Shown here: positions 8,559-16,390 of the stretch, in pieces
How positions within the stretch are numbered: position 1 is the stretch's first letter
Layout of the letters: the number at the start of each line of letters is the position of its first letter
From: Acidobacteria bacterium 13_2_20CM_57_17
Lineage (GTDB): Bacteria; Acidobacteriota; Terriglobia; Acidiferrales; UBA7541
Reading direction: 5' to 3'
Length of the DNA: 39,464 bases
Assembly: GCA_001914785.1 (NCBI GenBank)
Contig: MNDE01000114.1
Span: forward strand, 1 to 39,464
Notes under the pieces: model-generated
Told to the model about the DNA's origin: nothing
Databases searched by the model: none
Seen by the model: only the letters and a program-made list of their open reading frames with translations
Position numbers and translations under genes: made by a program

Positions 8559-9284
8559 GTGGTGAAAGGCGTGAAGCAGAGGAAAGCAGTAGTGCTCTTG
8601 AGCGGAGGAATGGACTCCTGCGTGAGCGCGGCAATGGCGCGCGAACGCCACGGTGCATCTAACATCGCCTTGCTCCACGCCAGTTATGGCCAGCGCACAG
8701 AGCAACGCGAACGGCGCGCGTTCGACGAAATTGCGGATTTCTACGGCGTGGGCGATCGGCTTGTCGCGCACCTCGAACACTTTCGCGCGATTGGCGGTTC
8801 TGCGCTCACGGACAAGAGCATTTCTGTACCTGAGAATGAGTTGAGCGCGCCCGGCCCGGGCGGCAACGCGATTCCTGTAACCTACGTCCCTTTCAGGAAT
8901 GCGCATTTTCTTTCCGTGGCGGTGAGCTGGGCGGAGGCGATTGGCGCAGGAGCGATTTATATAGGAGCGGTGGCGGAAGACAGCTCCGGCTATCCGGACT
9001 GTCGCCCGCAGTATTACCGTGCGTTCCAGGAGCTGATCCGCTTAGGCACGCGGCCGGAAACGCAGATCGAAATCGTTACGCCGGTCATCACGTTGAAGAA
9101 AAGCGAGATTATCCGGCGAGGCATCGAACTGGGTGCCCCGCTGCATCTCACTTGGTCGTGCTACCAGAACGAAGATACCGCCTGCGGCGCTTGCGATAGT
9201 TGCCTGCTGCGGTTGCGCGCCTTTTCCGAAGCCGGCACGGCCGATCCTATCCCTTACCGAAGAACCGTTACCGCCGGGCGCTGA
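8559..9284 (+). CDS. queC: 7-cyano-7-deazaguanine synthase (QueC)
   Basis: A 241-residue ATP-dependent enzyme that turns 7-carboxy-7-deazaguanine into preQ0. The PP-loop SGGMDS is at residues 15-20. The middle has VPFRNAHFLSVAVSWAEAIGA and EDSSGYPDCRP, and the C-terminal third carries the zinc-binding cysteines (SCYQNEDTACGACDSCLLR). The start is GTG at 8559, 43 bases after queE, with a purine-rich leader. The window holds queD, queE and queC but not queF or tgt, so it makes preQ0 and the later steps must be encoded elsewhere. Confidence 0.95.
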   Translation: MVKGVKQRKAVVLLSGGMDSCVSAAMARERHGASNIALLHASYGQRTEQRERRAFDEIADFYGVGDRLVAHLEHFRAIGGSALTDKSISVPENELSAPGPGGNAIPVTYVPFRNAHFLSVAVSWAEAIGAGAIYIGAVAEDSSGYPDCRPQYYRAFQELIRLGTRPETQIEIVTPVITLKKSEIIRRGIELGAPLHLTWSCYQNEDTACGACDSCLLRLRAFSEAGTADPIPYRRTVTAGR

Positions 9285-9376
9285 GCTTGGAATAGGCCCG
9301 CTTGAGAGAGATAATGGGGCGCACCTAGCCCGGATACTCCGGGCAGGGCTCCCCCCGTGAAAAAGGAGAATGCAGC

Positions 9377-10516
9377 ATGAAGAGTTTTCTTAAGTCGTGG
9401 GCCCTTGCCGCCATCCTGATGGGCGCGCTGGCACCGCGCGCTGCGGCCCAGACCGGCTCGATTGCCGGCACGATTCTGGATGTGAATGGGAATCCCTGGC
9501 CGGAGGTTGTCATTCGAAGCGTAAGCGATCAGGGCGCGAAGCAGGAAACCAAGACGGATAGCGCAGGCAAATATAATTTGCCGAACTTGCGCGCGGGCAT
9601 TTACACCGTCTTTGTTGTATTTCCTCCGCCGAATGACAAACAAGCGCCCTACGAGGTCAAGTGCAGGGTGCAAAGCGGTGAGGAAGCCAAGGTGGATCTC
9701 AACTTCAAGGACATCGTCGCCAAACAGGGGAGCGCTGCCCAGGAACAGGTAAAAAAAGCTGAGGAGGCCAAGGCTAAGCTCGAAGGACTCAAAGCGCACT
9801 TCAACGCGGGCAACGCCCTCATCGATCAGGAGAAACAGGTAAAGGCCGATCTGCAGAAGGCCCCCGCGGACCAGCGCGACGCGCTGAAGCAGAAGCTGGC
9901 GGAGCTTTCCGATCAGGCCGTCAAGGAATTCCAGGACGCGTCGAAGAGCCTTGTGGAGAAGGATCCCAATGCGCACCTGGTGTGGTTCAAACTAGGAGAA
10001 GCCTACGATACCGCAGGCCGCAATGACGATGCTGTCCAGGCATACCAGCAGGCCATCAGCGCCAAGCCCGACGTGCCAGGGTATTACAACAACTTGGGCA
10101 ATGTGCTGGCGCGCGCAGGGAAGATCGAGGAAGCCAAGGCTGCATATACAAAGAGCGCGGAGCTTGACCCGCCGAATGCTGCAACCGCGTGGCGCAACTT
10201 TGGCATCAGCCTGTACAACGCGAATCGGCTTGGCGACGCCGTCGAACCCTTGCAAAAATCCGCGGACCTCGAACCCAAGAATCCGCAAACCTGGTATCTG
10301 CTGGGAGCTTCACTGGTCTATAAGATGACAACCAAGAAGGTGGGCGATAAGGAAGTCGTGCAGTTCGCGCCGGGAACGATCGAAGCCTACCAAAAGGCGG
10401 TCGAGCTAGACCCCAATGGTACTTGGGGCCAGCAGGCCAAGCAGGGCCTGGAACAGCTTCAGTTGATGGCTCCTGGCATCGACACCAAGATCAACGTGAA
10501 GAAAAAGAAGTCTTAA
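9377..10516 (+). CDS. Secreted TPR protein with carboxypeptidase-regulatory-like domain
   Basis: A 379-residue protein exported by an N-terminal signal peptide (about 1-25, ending at AAAQT). Residues 27-105 form a carboxypeptidase regulatory-like (CnaB-type) beta-sandwich (SIAGTILDVNGNPWPEVVIRS; DSAGKYNLPNLRAGIYTVFV). A Lys/Glu/Ala-rich coiled-coil stretch follows at about 105-180, then tetratricopeptide repeats at about 185-370 (HLVWFKLGEAYDTAGRNDDA, GYYNNLGNVLARAGKIEEA, and others). The C-terminus is basic (KINVKKKKS). AGGAG precedes the ATG at 9377, and a terminator follows at 10540. A periplasmic scaffold or interaction role is plausible from the domains; no enzymatic motif is visible. 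Confidence 0.85.
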   Translation: MKSFLKSWALAAILMGALAPRAAAQTGSIAGTILDVNGNPWPEVVIRSVSDQGAKQETKTDSAGKYNLPNLRAGIYTVFVVFPPPNDKQAPYEVKCRVQSGEEAKVDLNFKDIVAKQGSAAQEQVKKAEEAKAKLEGLKAHFNAGNALIDQEKQVKADLQKAPADQRDALKQKLAELSDQAVKEFQDASKSLVEKDPNAHLVWFKLGEAYDTAGRNDDAVQAYQQAISAKPDVPGYYNNLGNVLARAGKIEEAKAAYTKSAELDPPNAATAWRNFGISLYNANRLGDAVEPLQKSADLEPKNPQTWYLLGASLVYKMTTKKVGDKEVVQFAPGTIEAYQKAVELDPNGTWGQQAKQGLEQLQLMAPGIDTKINVKKKKS

Positions 10517-10539
10517 TCAAAATCGAGTCAGCTCTTTCG

Positions 10540-10572
10540 GGCCGGTTCGGCGACACAGATCCGGCCTTTTTT
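10540..10572 (+). terminator. Rho-independent terminator after the TPR gene
   Basis: GGCCGG (10540-10545) pairs with CCGGCC (10561-10566) around a 15-nt loop, followed at once by TTTTTT (10567-10572). It begins 24 bases after the TAA at 10514-10516. Confidence 0.85.
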
Positions 10573-10653
10573 CTTGGATGGGGGTTAGCGAACAGCCGAA
10601 ATACTCGGTAGAATACCCGCAAAGGGGCATTTCTCCCGTTTCGGTGTAAACAA

Positions 10654-10992
10654 ATGGAAGATCGAAGGTTCCCTGGAACCGCGCCGATGGTTTCTTTTAC
10701 CAACCGGGCCGTAACGCCGGCTCACGTATTGGTCCGCATTCTCGATCGGGAATCCGTCCTGCTGAATCTCGAGACGGAACAATACTTCGGATTGGACGAG
10801 ACCGGCACGCGCATGTGGCAGCTTGTGACGGCCTCGCCGAACATCGAGGCAGCCTACCAGGAGCTGATCGCGGAATTTGATGTCGAGCCTGAATTGCTCC
10901 GCTCCCACCTGATGGAACTTCTGACCAGGCTCATGGAGGGCGGGTTGCTCCAGGTAACCCCTGCTGATGTGGGAACGGCTTCGGCGATTTAG
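10654..10992 (+). CDS. PqqD-family peptide-recognition protein (RRE domain)
   Basis: A 112-residue protein (ATG 10654; ATG 10687 is an alternative that removes 11 residues). The sequence LVRILDRESVLLNLETEQYFGLDETGTRMW, then EAAYQELIAEFDVEPELLRSHLMELLTRLMEGGLLQV, is the winged-helix PqqD/lasso B1 pattern, a domain that binds leader peptides of ribosomally made, modified peptides. It overlaps the next gene, a lasso-B2-like protease, by 26 bases, which supports a B1-B2 pair. No precursor peptide or cyclase gene lies next to it; the 81 bases upstream after the terminator hold no small reading frame I would accept. Confidence 0.85.
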   Translation: MEDRRFPGTAPMVSFTNRAVTPAHVLVRILDRESVLLNLETEQYFGLDETGTRMWQLVTASPNIEAAYQELIAEFDVEPELLRSHLMELLTRLMEGGLLQVTPADVGTASAI

Positions 10993-11431
10993 CGCGCTAG
11001 AGCGCCCGGCGCGGAGTCTTTTTCTGCGCGCGACCGTCCTGCTGCCCCTGGTCGCCCTGAGTCTGCGATGGCGTGGCTTCCGAGCCACGCAAGCGACTCT
11101 GCAGCGCTCCCTCTTAAACGACAACCAGGAACGTGAAGCCGCTCTTGTAAGCAAATCTGCGGCGATGATCGCGCACATGGTCAACGCCGCGGACCGGCAC
11201 GGGCTGGTTCATCCTTCCTGTCTGGCAAAGTCGTTGACACTCTGGTGGCTGCTCGCGCGACAGGGGATTTCTTCGCATCTGCGCATCGGCATTCGTAAGA
11301 AAGAAGAAAAGTTTGAAGCGCATGCCTGGGTGGAACGCGATGGAATTGCGCTGAACGAACCGGACGAACATCACTATCACTATGCGGCTTTCGATACAGC
11401 GTTTTCTTCGCCGCCGCCCGAAGAACGATGA
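10967..11431 (+). CDS. Lasso-peptide-biosynthesis B2-like transglutaminase-fold protein
   Basis: A 154-residue protein resembling the B2 leader peptidase family (Transglut_core3). The N-terminal LRRFSALERPARSLFLRATVLLPLVALSLRWRGF matches the family's hydrophobic start. The putative catalytic triad is C85 (HPSCLAKSLTLWWLL), H119 (EAHAWVE) and D125 (ERDG). In the family it cuts the leader off a modified precursor peptide, guided by the PqqD-like B1 protein, which is encoded immediately upstream with overlap. A further protein from the pair, the asparagine-synthetase-like cyclase, is missing here. It may therefore act on a precursor encoded elsewhere, or serve a different peptide-processing job. 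The next gene is on the other strand. Confidence 0.85.
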   Translation: MWERLRRFSALERPARSLFLRATVLLPLVALSLRWRGFRATQATLQRSLLNDNQEREAALVSKSAAMIAHMVNAADRHGLVHPSCLAKSLTLWWLLARQGISSHLRIGIRKKEEKFEAHAWVERDGIALNEPDEHHYHYAAFDTAFSSPPPEER

Positions 11432-11447
11432 CTGCGTATTTGCGAGA

Positions 11448-11484
11448 GGAAAATAAAAAAGGCCCTCGGCGGCACAGAGGGCCT
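11448..11484 (-). terminator. Rho-independent terminator ending the leftward five-gene unit
   Basis: Read on the - strand: AGGCCCTC (complement of 11477-11484), a 9-nt loop, GAGGGCCT (complement of 11460-11467), then TTTTTATTTTCC. It begins 18 bases past the TAG of the PDZ gene (11502). It also sits just after the converging B2-like gene (ends 11431). Confidence 0.9.
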
Positions 11485-11501
11485 GACCTCGACTGTGTCA
11501 G

Positions 11502-12572
11502 CTAAATGCTCGTGCGGCGAGAGAAGACGTGCTTGGTGCGCGCGGCGGCGGGAGCAGGCAACTCGACGGTGAGTGAAACCTCGCTCTTGTTGCGCAGAAC
11601 GCCCAGCTTCACCGTCCGGTCCTTTTCATCGCGCTTTGCCGAAAGTTTCTCGCGAAGCTCTCCGACGGTCCGAATGCGCTCGCCATTGATTGAGGTAATG
11701 ACGTCGCCCGCTTTCACGCCCGCCTTTTCCGCAGGCGAACCGGAGTTGACTTCCCGAACGAGGATTCCCTCGCCATCAGGAGCGCCGAAAAACGCCCCTA
11801 GCTGTCCGTTAAGATCTTCGGCGTCAATGCCGAGCCGCGGCTGGCCGCCGAATACCATGTTGCCACTCCACTCCATCGGCGGGATTTCCGGCATCTCCGG
11901 CATCCGGAATGCAAATGCTCCCGGCATTGGCGCTACTCTCGTCATGACGTGACGACGCTCTTCGGACTTGGCAAGAGTCGCGCTGACGGTTTGCGTGCGT
12001 CCATCGCGCCACACCGTGAGCTGAATCGTGCGGCCCGCGGGAATCTCATGGATCATGCGGCGAAATTGCGCCGCGCCTTCGATGCGCTGCCCGTTGATTT
12101 CCGTGACTACGTCATTTTCCTTTAGGCCGGCTTTGGCCGCCGGGCTGTCAGGAACGATCTTTCCGAGCACCACGCCGCGTTCGGCGGACAGCTTCAGTGC
12201 CTTGGCTTTGTCCGCGGTCACTTCATGTGTTTCCACGCCGAGCCAGCTCGAACCATCGTCACCGATGACGATATTCAAGTCATCGGTTGCAATTCTCGGC
12301 TGGACTTCAATTTGCGCGGGTTCCTGATCCTCCAGCGCAACATCTCCGACGGCTTCCTCAAGCGCGTCTGCATCAGCAAGTACCGCCTGTTGATCCTGCT
12401 GGCGCTCCATTTGAGTCTGTAATTTTGCTTCTAGTTCATCGATTCTCTGTTGCAAGCGGGCAAATGCGGAAGCGTCGGGCTTTTGCGGTCCTGCGGAACT
12501 AACCGGCAGCGCGATTAGCGCGAGCCCCAGGGCCGCAGTTCCGGCCATCGTAAGAAAAGTTTGTTTGTTCAT
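11502..12572 (-). CDS. Periplasmic double-PDZ protein
   Basis: About 356 residues from ATG 12572 (GAGGAGG lies about 12 bases before it; an upstream TTG at 12608 would add 12 residues). A signal peptide (TFLTMAGTAALGLALIALPVSSA) is followed by a coiled-coil stretch rich in Gln/Glu/Leu (about 30-80). The first PDZ domain is about 105-205 (SWLGVETHEV...SPAAKAGLKENDVVTEINGQRI) and the second about 250-345 (PRLGIDAEDL...SPAEKAGVKAGDVITSINGERI). No HtrA-type serine-protease triad is present, so it is a binding rather than a cutting protein. PDZ domains grip C-termini or exposed beta strands of periplasmic proteins. As last gene of the sigma/anti-sigma unit it may act in envelope quality control, by inference. 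Confidence 0.88.
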   Translation of the reverse strand: MNKQTFLTMAGTAALGLALIALPVSSAGPQKPDASAFARLQQRIDELEAKLQTQMERQQDQQAVLADADALEEAVGDVALEDQEPAQIEVQPRIATDDLNIVIGDDGSSWLGVETHEVTADKAKALKLSAERGVVLGKIVPDSPAAKAGLKENDVVTEINGQRIEGAAQFRRMIHEIPAGRTIQLTVWRDGRTQTVSATLAKSEERRHVMTRVAPMPGAFAFRMPEMPEIPPMEWSGNMVFGGQPRLGIDAEDLNGQLGAFFGAPDGEGILVREVNSGSPAEKAGVKAGDVITSINGERIRTVGELREKLSAKRDEKDRTVKLGVLRNKSEVSLTVELPAPAAARTKHVFSRRTSI

Positions 12573-12619
12573 TACCGTCCCATCCTCCTCAGCGATTAGA
12601 CGCAGCAAACGGAAAAGCG

Positions 12620-13384
12620 TCAGACGGTCGACCGTAGAACGATCAGGCGAATCCCGCCATTCACGGTGCGTAAATGAATCGGCGCCCCGCCGCGGCCCAG
12701 CTTGCCGTGCATCTCCCGGGGACGCTGGCTGCTCTCCATCGTGATGGGGAGTTCGGAAGAGAAGTTTCCATTTAGGCAGCGCGCTTCGACGTCCGCCTGC
12801 ATGTCGGAAGGGACAGCGAGGACGAGGGAGCCATTGGTAGTTTCGCCCGTCGCGCCGGTCTTATCGGTAAGACGCGCCAGTTCCAGCCGCACATTGCCGT
12901 TGATGGTGTGCGCGTGGATGCTCCCGCCGGCCTCGAAGACTTCGATATTGCCGTTTACGGTGTGCAGGTCTTCTACCGAGTCTACGCCGGCGATGCGCAG
13001 CGTGCCATTCACGGTGCCGATATGCTCCACGCGCGCTCCGTGCGGAACGTGGATGGTGTAGTCGACCGCCACTTCCACGCCTTCGTTTTGCGGGTAGCGC
13101 GTGGTGATAGAGACCGCGTCCGTCTTGGCGTCCACCTCGATAGAGACGCGCTCAAGATCGGATTCCTTGTGCTTCGCGGTCTTTACAGCGTGGACTTCGA
13201 CCTCGTTGCGGTCCCAGCCCTGCACGTCCACGGTTCCGTTGACGTTTTGCAGCTCCAGGGAACCGCCGGCTTGCAAAGTGTAGGATTGATTGAACTCCTT
13301 GCTGATGGCGAAGCTGGGAACGGCCCAAACAACGGCTGCGAGCAACGTAGATAAAGCAATGGCGCGAAGAGCTGGACGAAGCAT
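12620..13384 (-). CDS. DUF4097 (adhesin-like beta-helix) secreted protein
   Basis: 254 residues with a signal peptide (AIALSTLLAAVVWAVPSFA). The rest is a DUF4097 beta-solenoid: recurring TVNG/TING turns (NVNGTVDVQG, GTVNGTLRIAG, HTVNGNIEVF, HTINGNVRLE, TTNGSLVLAV, TVNGGIRLIV), about 20 residues apart. Such proteins are predicted to sit at the envelope; the function of the family is unknown, and some are linked to membrane-stress operons. The start has AGGGGG about 8 bases upstream. It lies 83 bases after the DUF4097-TonB fusion and before the PDZ gene. Confidence 0.88.
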   Translation of the reverse strand: MLRPALRAIALSTLLAAVVWAVPSFAISKEFNQSYTLQAGGSLELQNVNGTVDVQGWDRNEVEVHAVKTAKHKESDLERVSIEVDAKTDAVSITTRYPQNEGVEVAVDYTIHVPHGARVEHIGTVNGTLRIAGVDSVEDLHTVNGNIEVFEAGGSIHAHTINGNVRLELARLTDKTGATGETTNGSLVLAVPSDMQADVEARCLNGNFSSELPITMESSQRPREMHGKLGRGGAPIHLRTVNGGIRLIVLRSTV

Positions 13385-13467
13385 AACGTTCTACCCCCTT
13401 CGAGTACTTGCTACCAATCAGAACCGAGGACCCCAACGAATCTCGCGCGTACTGAGGCGGCTGCCGC

Positions 13468-15264
13468 TCAGTGCAGCTGAAAATTAAATGTTACCGTCGA
13501 AATCACTTCGACCGGCTTGCCGTTGATCCAAGCGGGTTTTGCCCGCCACTGCTTGACGGCGGCGATAGCGGCATCGGCAAGCGCCGGCTCGCCTTCCAGA
13601 AGTTTCTGCACCTCGACGCTGCCGTCCTTCTTCACCCGCACCTGGAGCTTCACGAAACCTTGCAAGCCCGCCCGTTGCGCAAGCGCCGGATACGATGGCT
13701 TGGGGAAATTGACGAGGCGCTTCTGGAAATCATCGGCATCCTCAGTCATGCCGCCCCTGAATTTGATTTCCAGACTGGTGAGCCAGCTTTCCAGCCAGTC
13801 CGTTTTGATCTCGCCAGGTCCAACGACAGGATTTGTATCGACCTTCCTGTCCATATAGTGCGGCTTGAAGTCCGGAATACGCTGACTGATACGCTCAATC
13901 TGTTCGCGGATCAGCGAATCGCGCAGAGCGACTTCCGAGTCTAAGTATTGGAGCCGAATTTTCCCCGCTGTGCTGCGCAACTTAAGCGGAGGACCGCCGC
14001 CGTTCAAGACGACCGTTGCATGCACCGGGCCAGTCAGATTGTTTGAAGCCTGAACTATGAAGTGCAGCTCGGGATCCGCTTCGATGTGGCGCTCGTCCCC
14101 ATTTGCGACGACGGCGTCAATGTTTGCCGCCAGATTTCGCGGCAGAAATACGATGATGTCGCCGTTGCCCGAAGCGAGCTGCGATGCGCCCGCAAGCCGC
14201 ACGTTTCCGCCTCCGGCAGGCGGATCGGGATTAATCCACGCGGTAATCGTGCCGCCGGAAGTAGCCGCCTGCAAGGCGCCAGCCACGCGAGTCAGGCAAA
14301 TGCTCCCGCTGCTCGATTCCAACTCCATCGGGCCGGAGACGTACATGACGCGGATGCCGCCTCCGCCGGTCTGCGCGTGTACCGAGCCGCGCACCTCGCC
14401 GAAATCGATTTGTCCGCCGCCGGTGCGTACGCTGACGTAGCTTCCGGCATGAGCGACAGTGATGTTGCCGCCGACGGTGTCCAGTTCCGCGCGCCCCCCG
14501 ATTTGGCCGGCGCGAATATGACCGCCTCCGGTGCGCAGCGAAGCATCTCCCGCAATGTTTCCGACGTTGATGTGGCCGCCCCCGGTGAAGGCTGTAAGGT
14601 CGCCTGCGACGTCCAGCACTTGAATGTGCCCGCCTTCTGTTTCCAGTTTTGCGGCGCTGCGCCCCCATGCGGTATCGCGGATTCCCGAAGCGCCGATTCG
14701 CCCGGTCTTAATGTTTCCACCTAAAGTGTGAAGAGAAGCTGTGCCGCCAATATCGCCTGTCGTAATGTCGCCCGCTTCAGTGTTCACTTCCACGTTGTAA
14801 CTGCGCGGCACGGCGATCTCGAACTGCACCCAGAACTGCGCATTGGCGGAGCGCGCCGCTTGCGACGGAAGTGCGCCCGTGATTTCTACTCCCGACGGTG
14901 TTGCCCTTGCCTTGAGAGAATAAGCATCGAGAAGCGGTTGCGCGGCCGCGCCTCGGGCATCGGTTTCGATCCGCACGGTGTACCGCACGACCGGCGCAGC
15001 GCCGGGCTCGAGTTGCGTGATGTTGACTGGCCCAAAATCCGTCGTCAGCCGAAGCGTCAGGCCGTCCCTGGTGCTCAGCACGCCAGTGCGAACAGCCGAC
15101 GCGTGTTGCGAACCCGGATCAGCAGGCAGGGCGAGGGCTGTTGGCTCTCCAGGATCAGCCTTGGCCGCAAAAACCGACACGAAACATGCTGCAGAAACAA
15201 GGAGCGCCACCGTGCGGAATAATGCCACGCAGTACAAAAGTCTTTGATTGAATTGCGTGTTCAT
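13468..15264 (-). CDS. DUF4097-type beta-solenoid fused to a TonB C-terminal domain
   Basis: A protein of 598 residues from ATG 15264. An N-terminal hydrophobic segment (LLYCVALFRTVALLVSAACF) is a signal or anchor. A long repetitive beta region follows, with turns of the type TEGGHIQV, TGGGHINV, TGGGHIRA, TVGGNITV, TGGGQIDF and TGGGGIRV, which matches DUF4097 solenoids. The last 80 residues are a TonB_C domain (YPALAQRAGLQGFVKLQVRVKKDGSVEV ... VKQWRAKPAWINGKPVEV). In TonB this domain contacts outer-membrane receptors; stand-alone TonB_C domains occur on other proteins too. There is no ExbB/ExbD nearby, so energy coupling is unproven. It follows the HEAT anti-sigma gene by 31 bases. Confidence 0.85.
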   Translation of the reverse strand: MNTQFNQRLLYCVALFRTVALLVSAACFVSVFAAKADPGEPTALALPADPGSQHASAVRTGVLSTRDGLTLRLTTDFGPVNITQLEPGAAPVVRYTVRIETDARGAAAQPLLDAYSLKARATPSGVEITGALPSQAARSANAQFWVQFEIAVPRSYNVEVNTEAGDITTGDIGGTASLHTLGGNIKTGRIGASGIRDTAWGRSAAKLETEGGHIQVLDVAGDLTAFTGGGHINVGNIAGDASLRTGGGHIRAGQIGGRAELDTVGGNITVAHAGSYVSVRTGGGQIDFGEVRGSVHAQTGGGGIRVMYVSGPMELESSSGSICLTRVAGALQAATSGGTITAWINPDPPAGGGNVRLAGASQLASGNGDIIVFLPRNLAANIDAVVANGDERHIEADPELHFIVQASNNLTGPVHATVVLNGGGPPLKLRSTAGKIRLQYLDSEVALRDSLIREQIERISQRIPDFKPHYMDRKVDTNPVVGPGEIKTDWLESWLTSLEIKFRGGMTEDADDFQKRLVNFPKPSYPALAQRAGLQGFVKLQVRVKKDGSVEVQKLLEGEPALADAAIAAVKQWRAKPAWINGKPVEVISTVTFNFQLH

Positions 15265-15295
15265 CGTCGAACGAGATTTCTTGCCGTCAAAGCAG

Positions 15296-16390
15296 TTACT
15301 GCACTTCACGCGGGCCAATCTGCCGCAAGGCGGCGGCGCTGCGCAACCGCACGTACCGGCTGGGATCACGGTGTTGCAACTGCTCCAGCGCGCGCACCAC
15401 GCGCTCCAGCGACGGGTCGTCATCGGGACGACCTGCGATCGCTGGCGTTGTCGGAGCCGGTGGTTCCGGCGCCATCTCTTCGGTATCGCCATGCTGCAAA
15501 GATCCAACAAGCACATTCACAGCTTCAACGCGCACGCCAGGATTGGTGTCCTTCTCCAGCGCATCCAGCAGTGTTTGCCGGACATCGTCATCTGAAGCTG
15601 CAACCCGGAGCGATTCCAATGCCTTCATGCGCACCGCGGGATTCTGATCCTTGCGTGCCGCGGCGATCAACGCCCGCCGCACCTGCTGATCCCGCGCGGC
15701 CGCCTTCAGCGCTTCCAGGCAATCGAGGCGTACGCCCGCGTCGAAGCGCTCGCCATTTTCAACCACGTACGTGAGCACGCCGCGGATGTCGCTGTTGTCC
15801 TCCACGTTGCCGCTCAAAACCATCGGCTGTTCCGCGTTGAGATGCACTTGTACGTTCGGGGCTCCCGCTTCCGAGGAAGGCGAAAAATTAACGCCGGAGA
15901 ATGTAATCTTCGACAGCTGGTCAGGTGTAAGTGGGGGCTTGGCCGTGACGTTCATGGCCTGACTGTTCGCGTCGCCGTTACGGCGGTTCTGCAGCCATGG
16001 AACAATCTGAGTTCCAACCACGATCCCGACGAGCACCAAAAGCGCGCCGCTCCAGGCCGGCCGCAACGCCATCCAGCGGCGCAGCCACCCGAAGGGACGC
16101 CAATGTTCCTGGATCGGAGGCGCGGAAAGATCGTCGAGGGCTTCGGCAAGTTCGCTGCGGCACTGCGCGAGGAGAATTCCGGTGGCATCAAGTTCATCGG
16201 CAGGCTGCAAAGCAGCGGTCATGGCTTTCTGAAGATGGTTCTCTTCGGCGAGCTGAGCGGCGCAAGCTTCGCATTTCGCGACGTGGGCCTCAATCTGTTT
16301 GCGTTCTTTGTCGCTGACTTCGTCGCACGCGTAGAACACCAAAAGCGGCGCAATGTCCTTGCAACCCAAACTTTTTTCAAAAACGCTCAT
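15296..16390 (-). CDS. Zinc-finger anti-sigma factor with HEAT repeats
   Basis: A 364-residue protein. Residues 10-45 hold the zf-HC2 motif (H36, C40, C43; AHVAKCEACAAQL), the sigma-binding zinc finger. One transmembrane helix is at about 113-132 (WSGALLVLVGIVVGTQIVPWL). Beyond it, about residues 160-215 form a beta-rich linker, and residues 215-360 carry HEAT-type alpha-helical repeats (ALIAAARKDQNPAVRMKALESL, TLLDALEKDTNPGVRVEAVNVL, VVRALEQLQHRDPSRYVRLRSAAAL). The HEAT part would face the periplasm, where it may read a partner protein. Its ATGA overlaps the end of the sigma-factor gene, so both are made in step. Confidence 0.9.
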   Translation of the reverse strand: MSVFEKSLGCKDIAPLLVFYACDEVSDKERKQIEAHVAKCEACAAQLAEENHLQKAMTAALQPADELDATGILLAQCRSELAEALDDLSAPPIQEHWRPFGWLRRWMALRPAWSGALLVLVGIVVGTQIVPWLQNRRNGDANSQAMNVTAKPPLTPDQLSKITFSGVNFSPSSEAGAPNVQVHLNAEQPMVLSGNVEDNSDIRGVLTYVVENGERFDAGVRLDCLEALKAAARDQQVRRALIAAARKDQNPAVRMKALESLRVAASDDDVRQTLLDALEKDTNPGVRVEAVNVLVGSLQHGDTEEMAPEPPAPTTPAIAGRPDDDPSLERVVRALEQLQHRDPSRYVRLRSAAALRQIGPREVQ

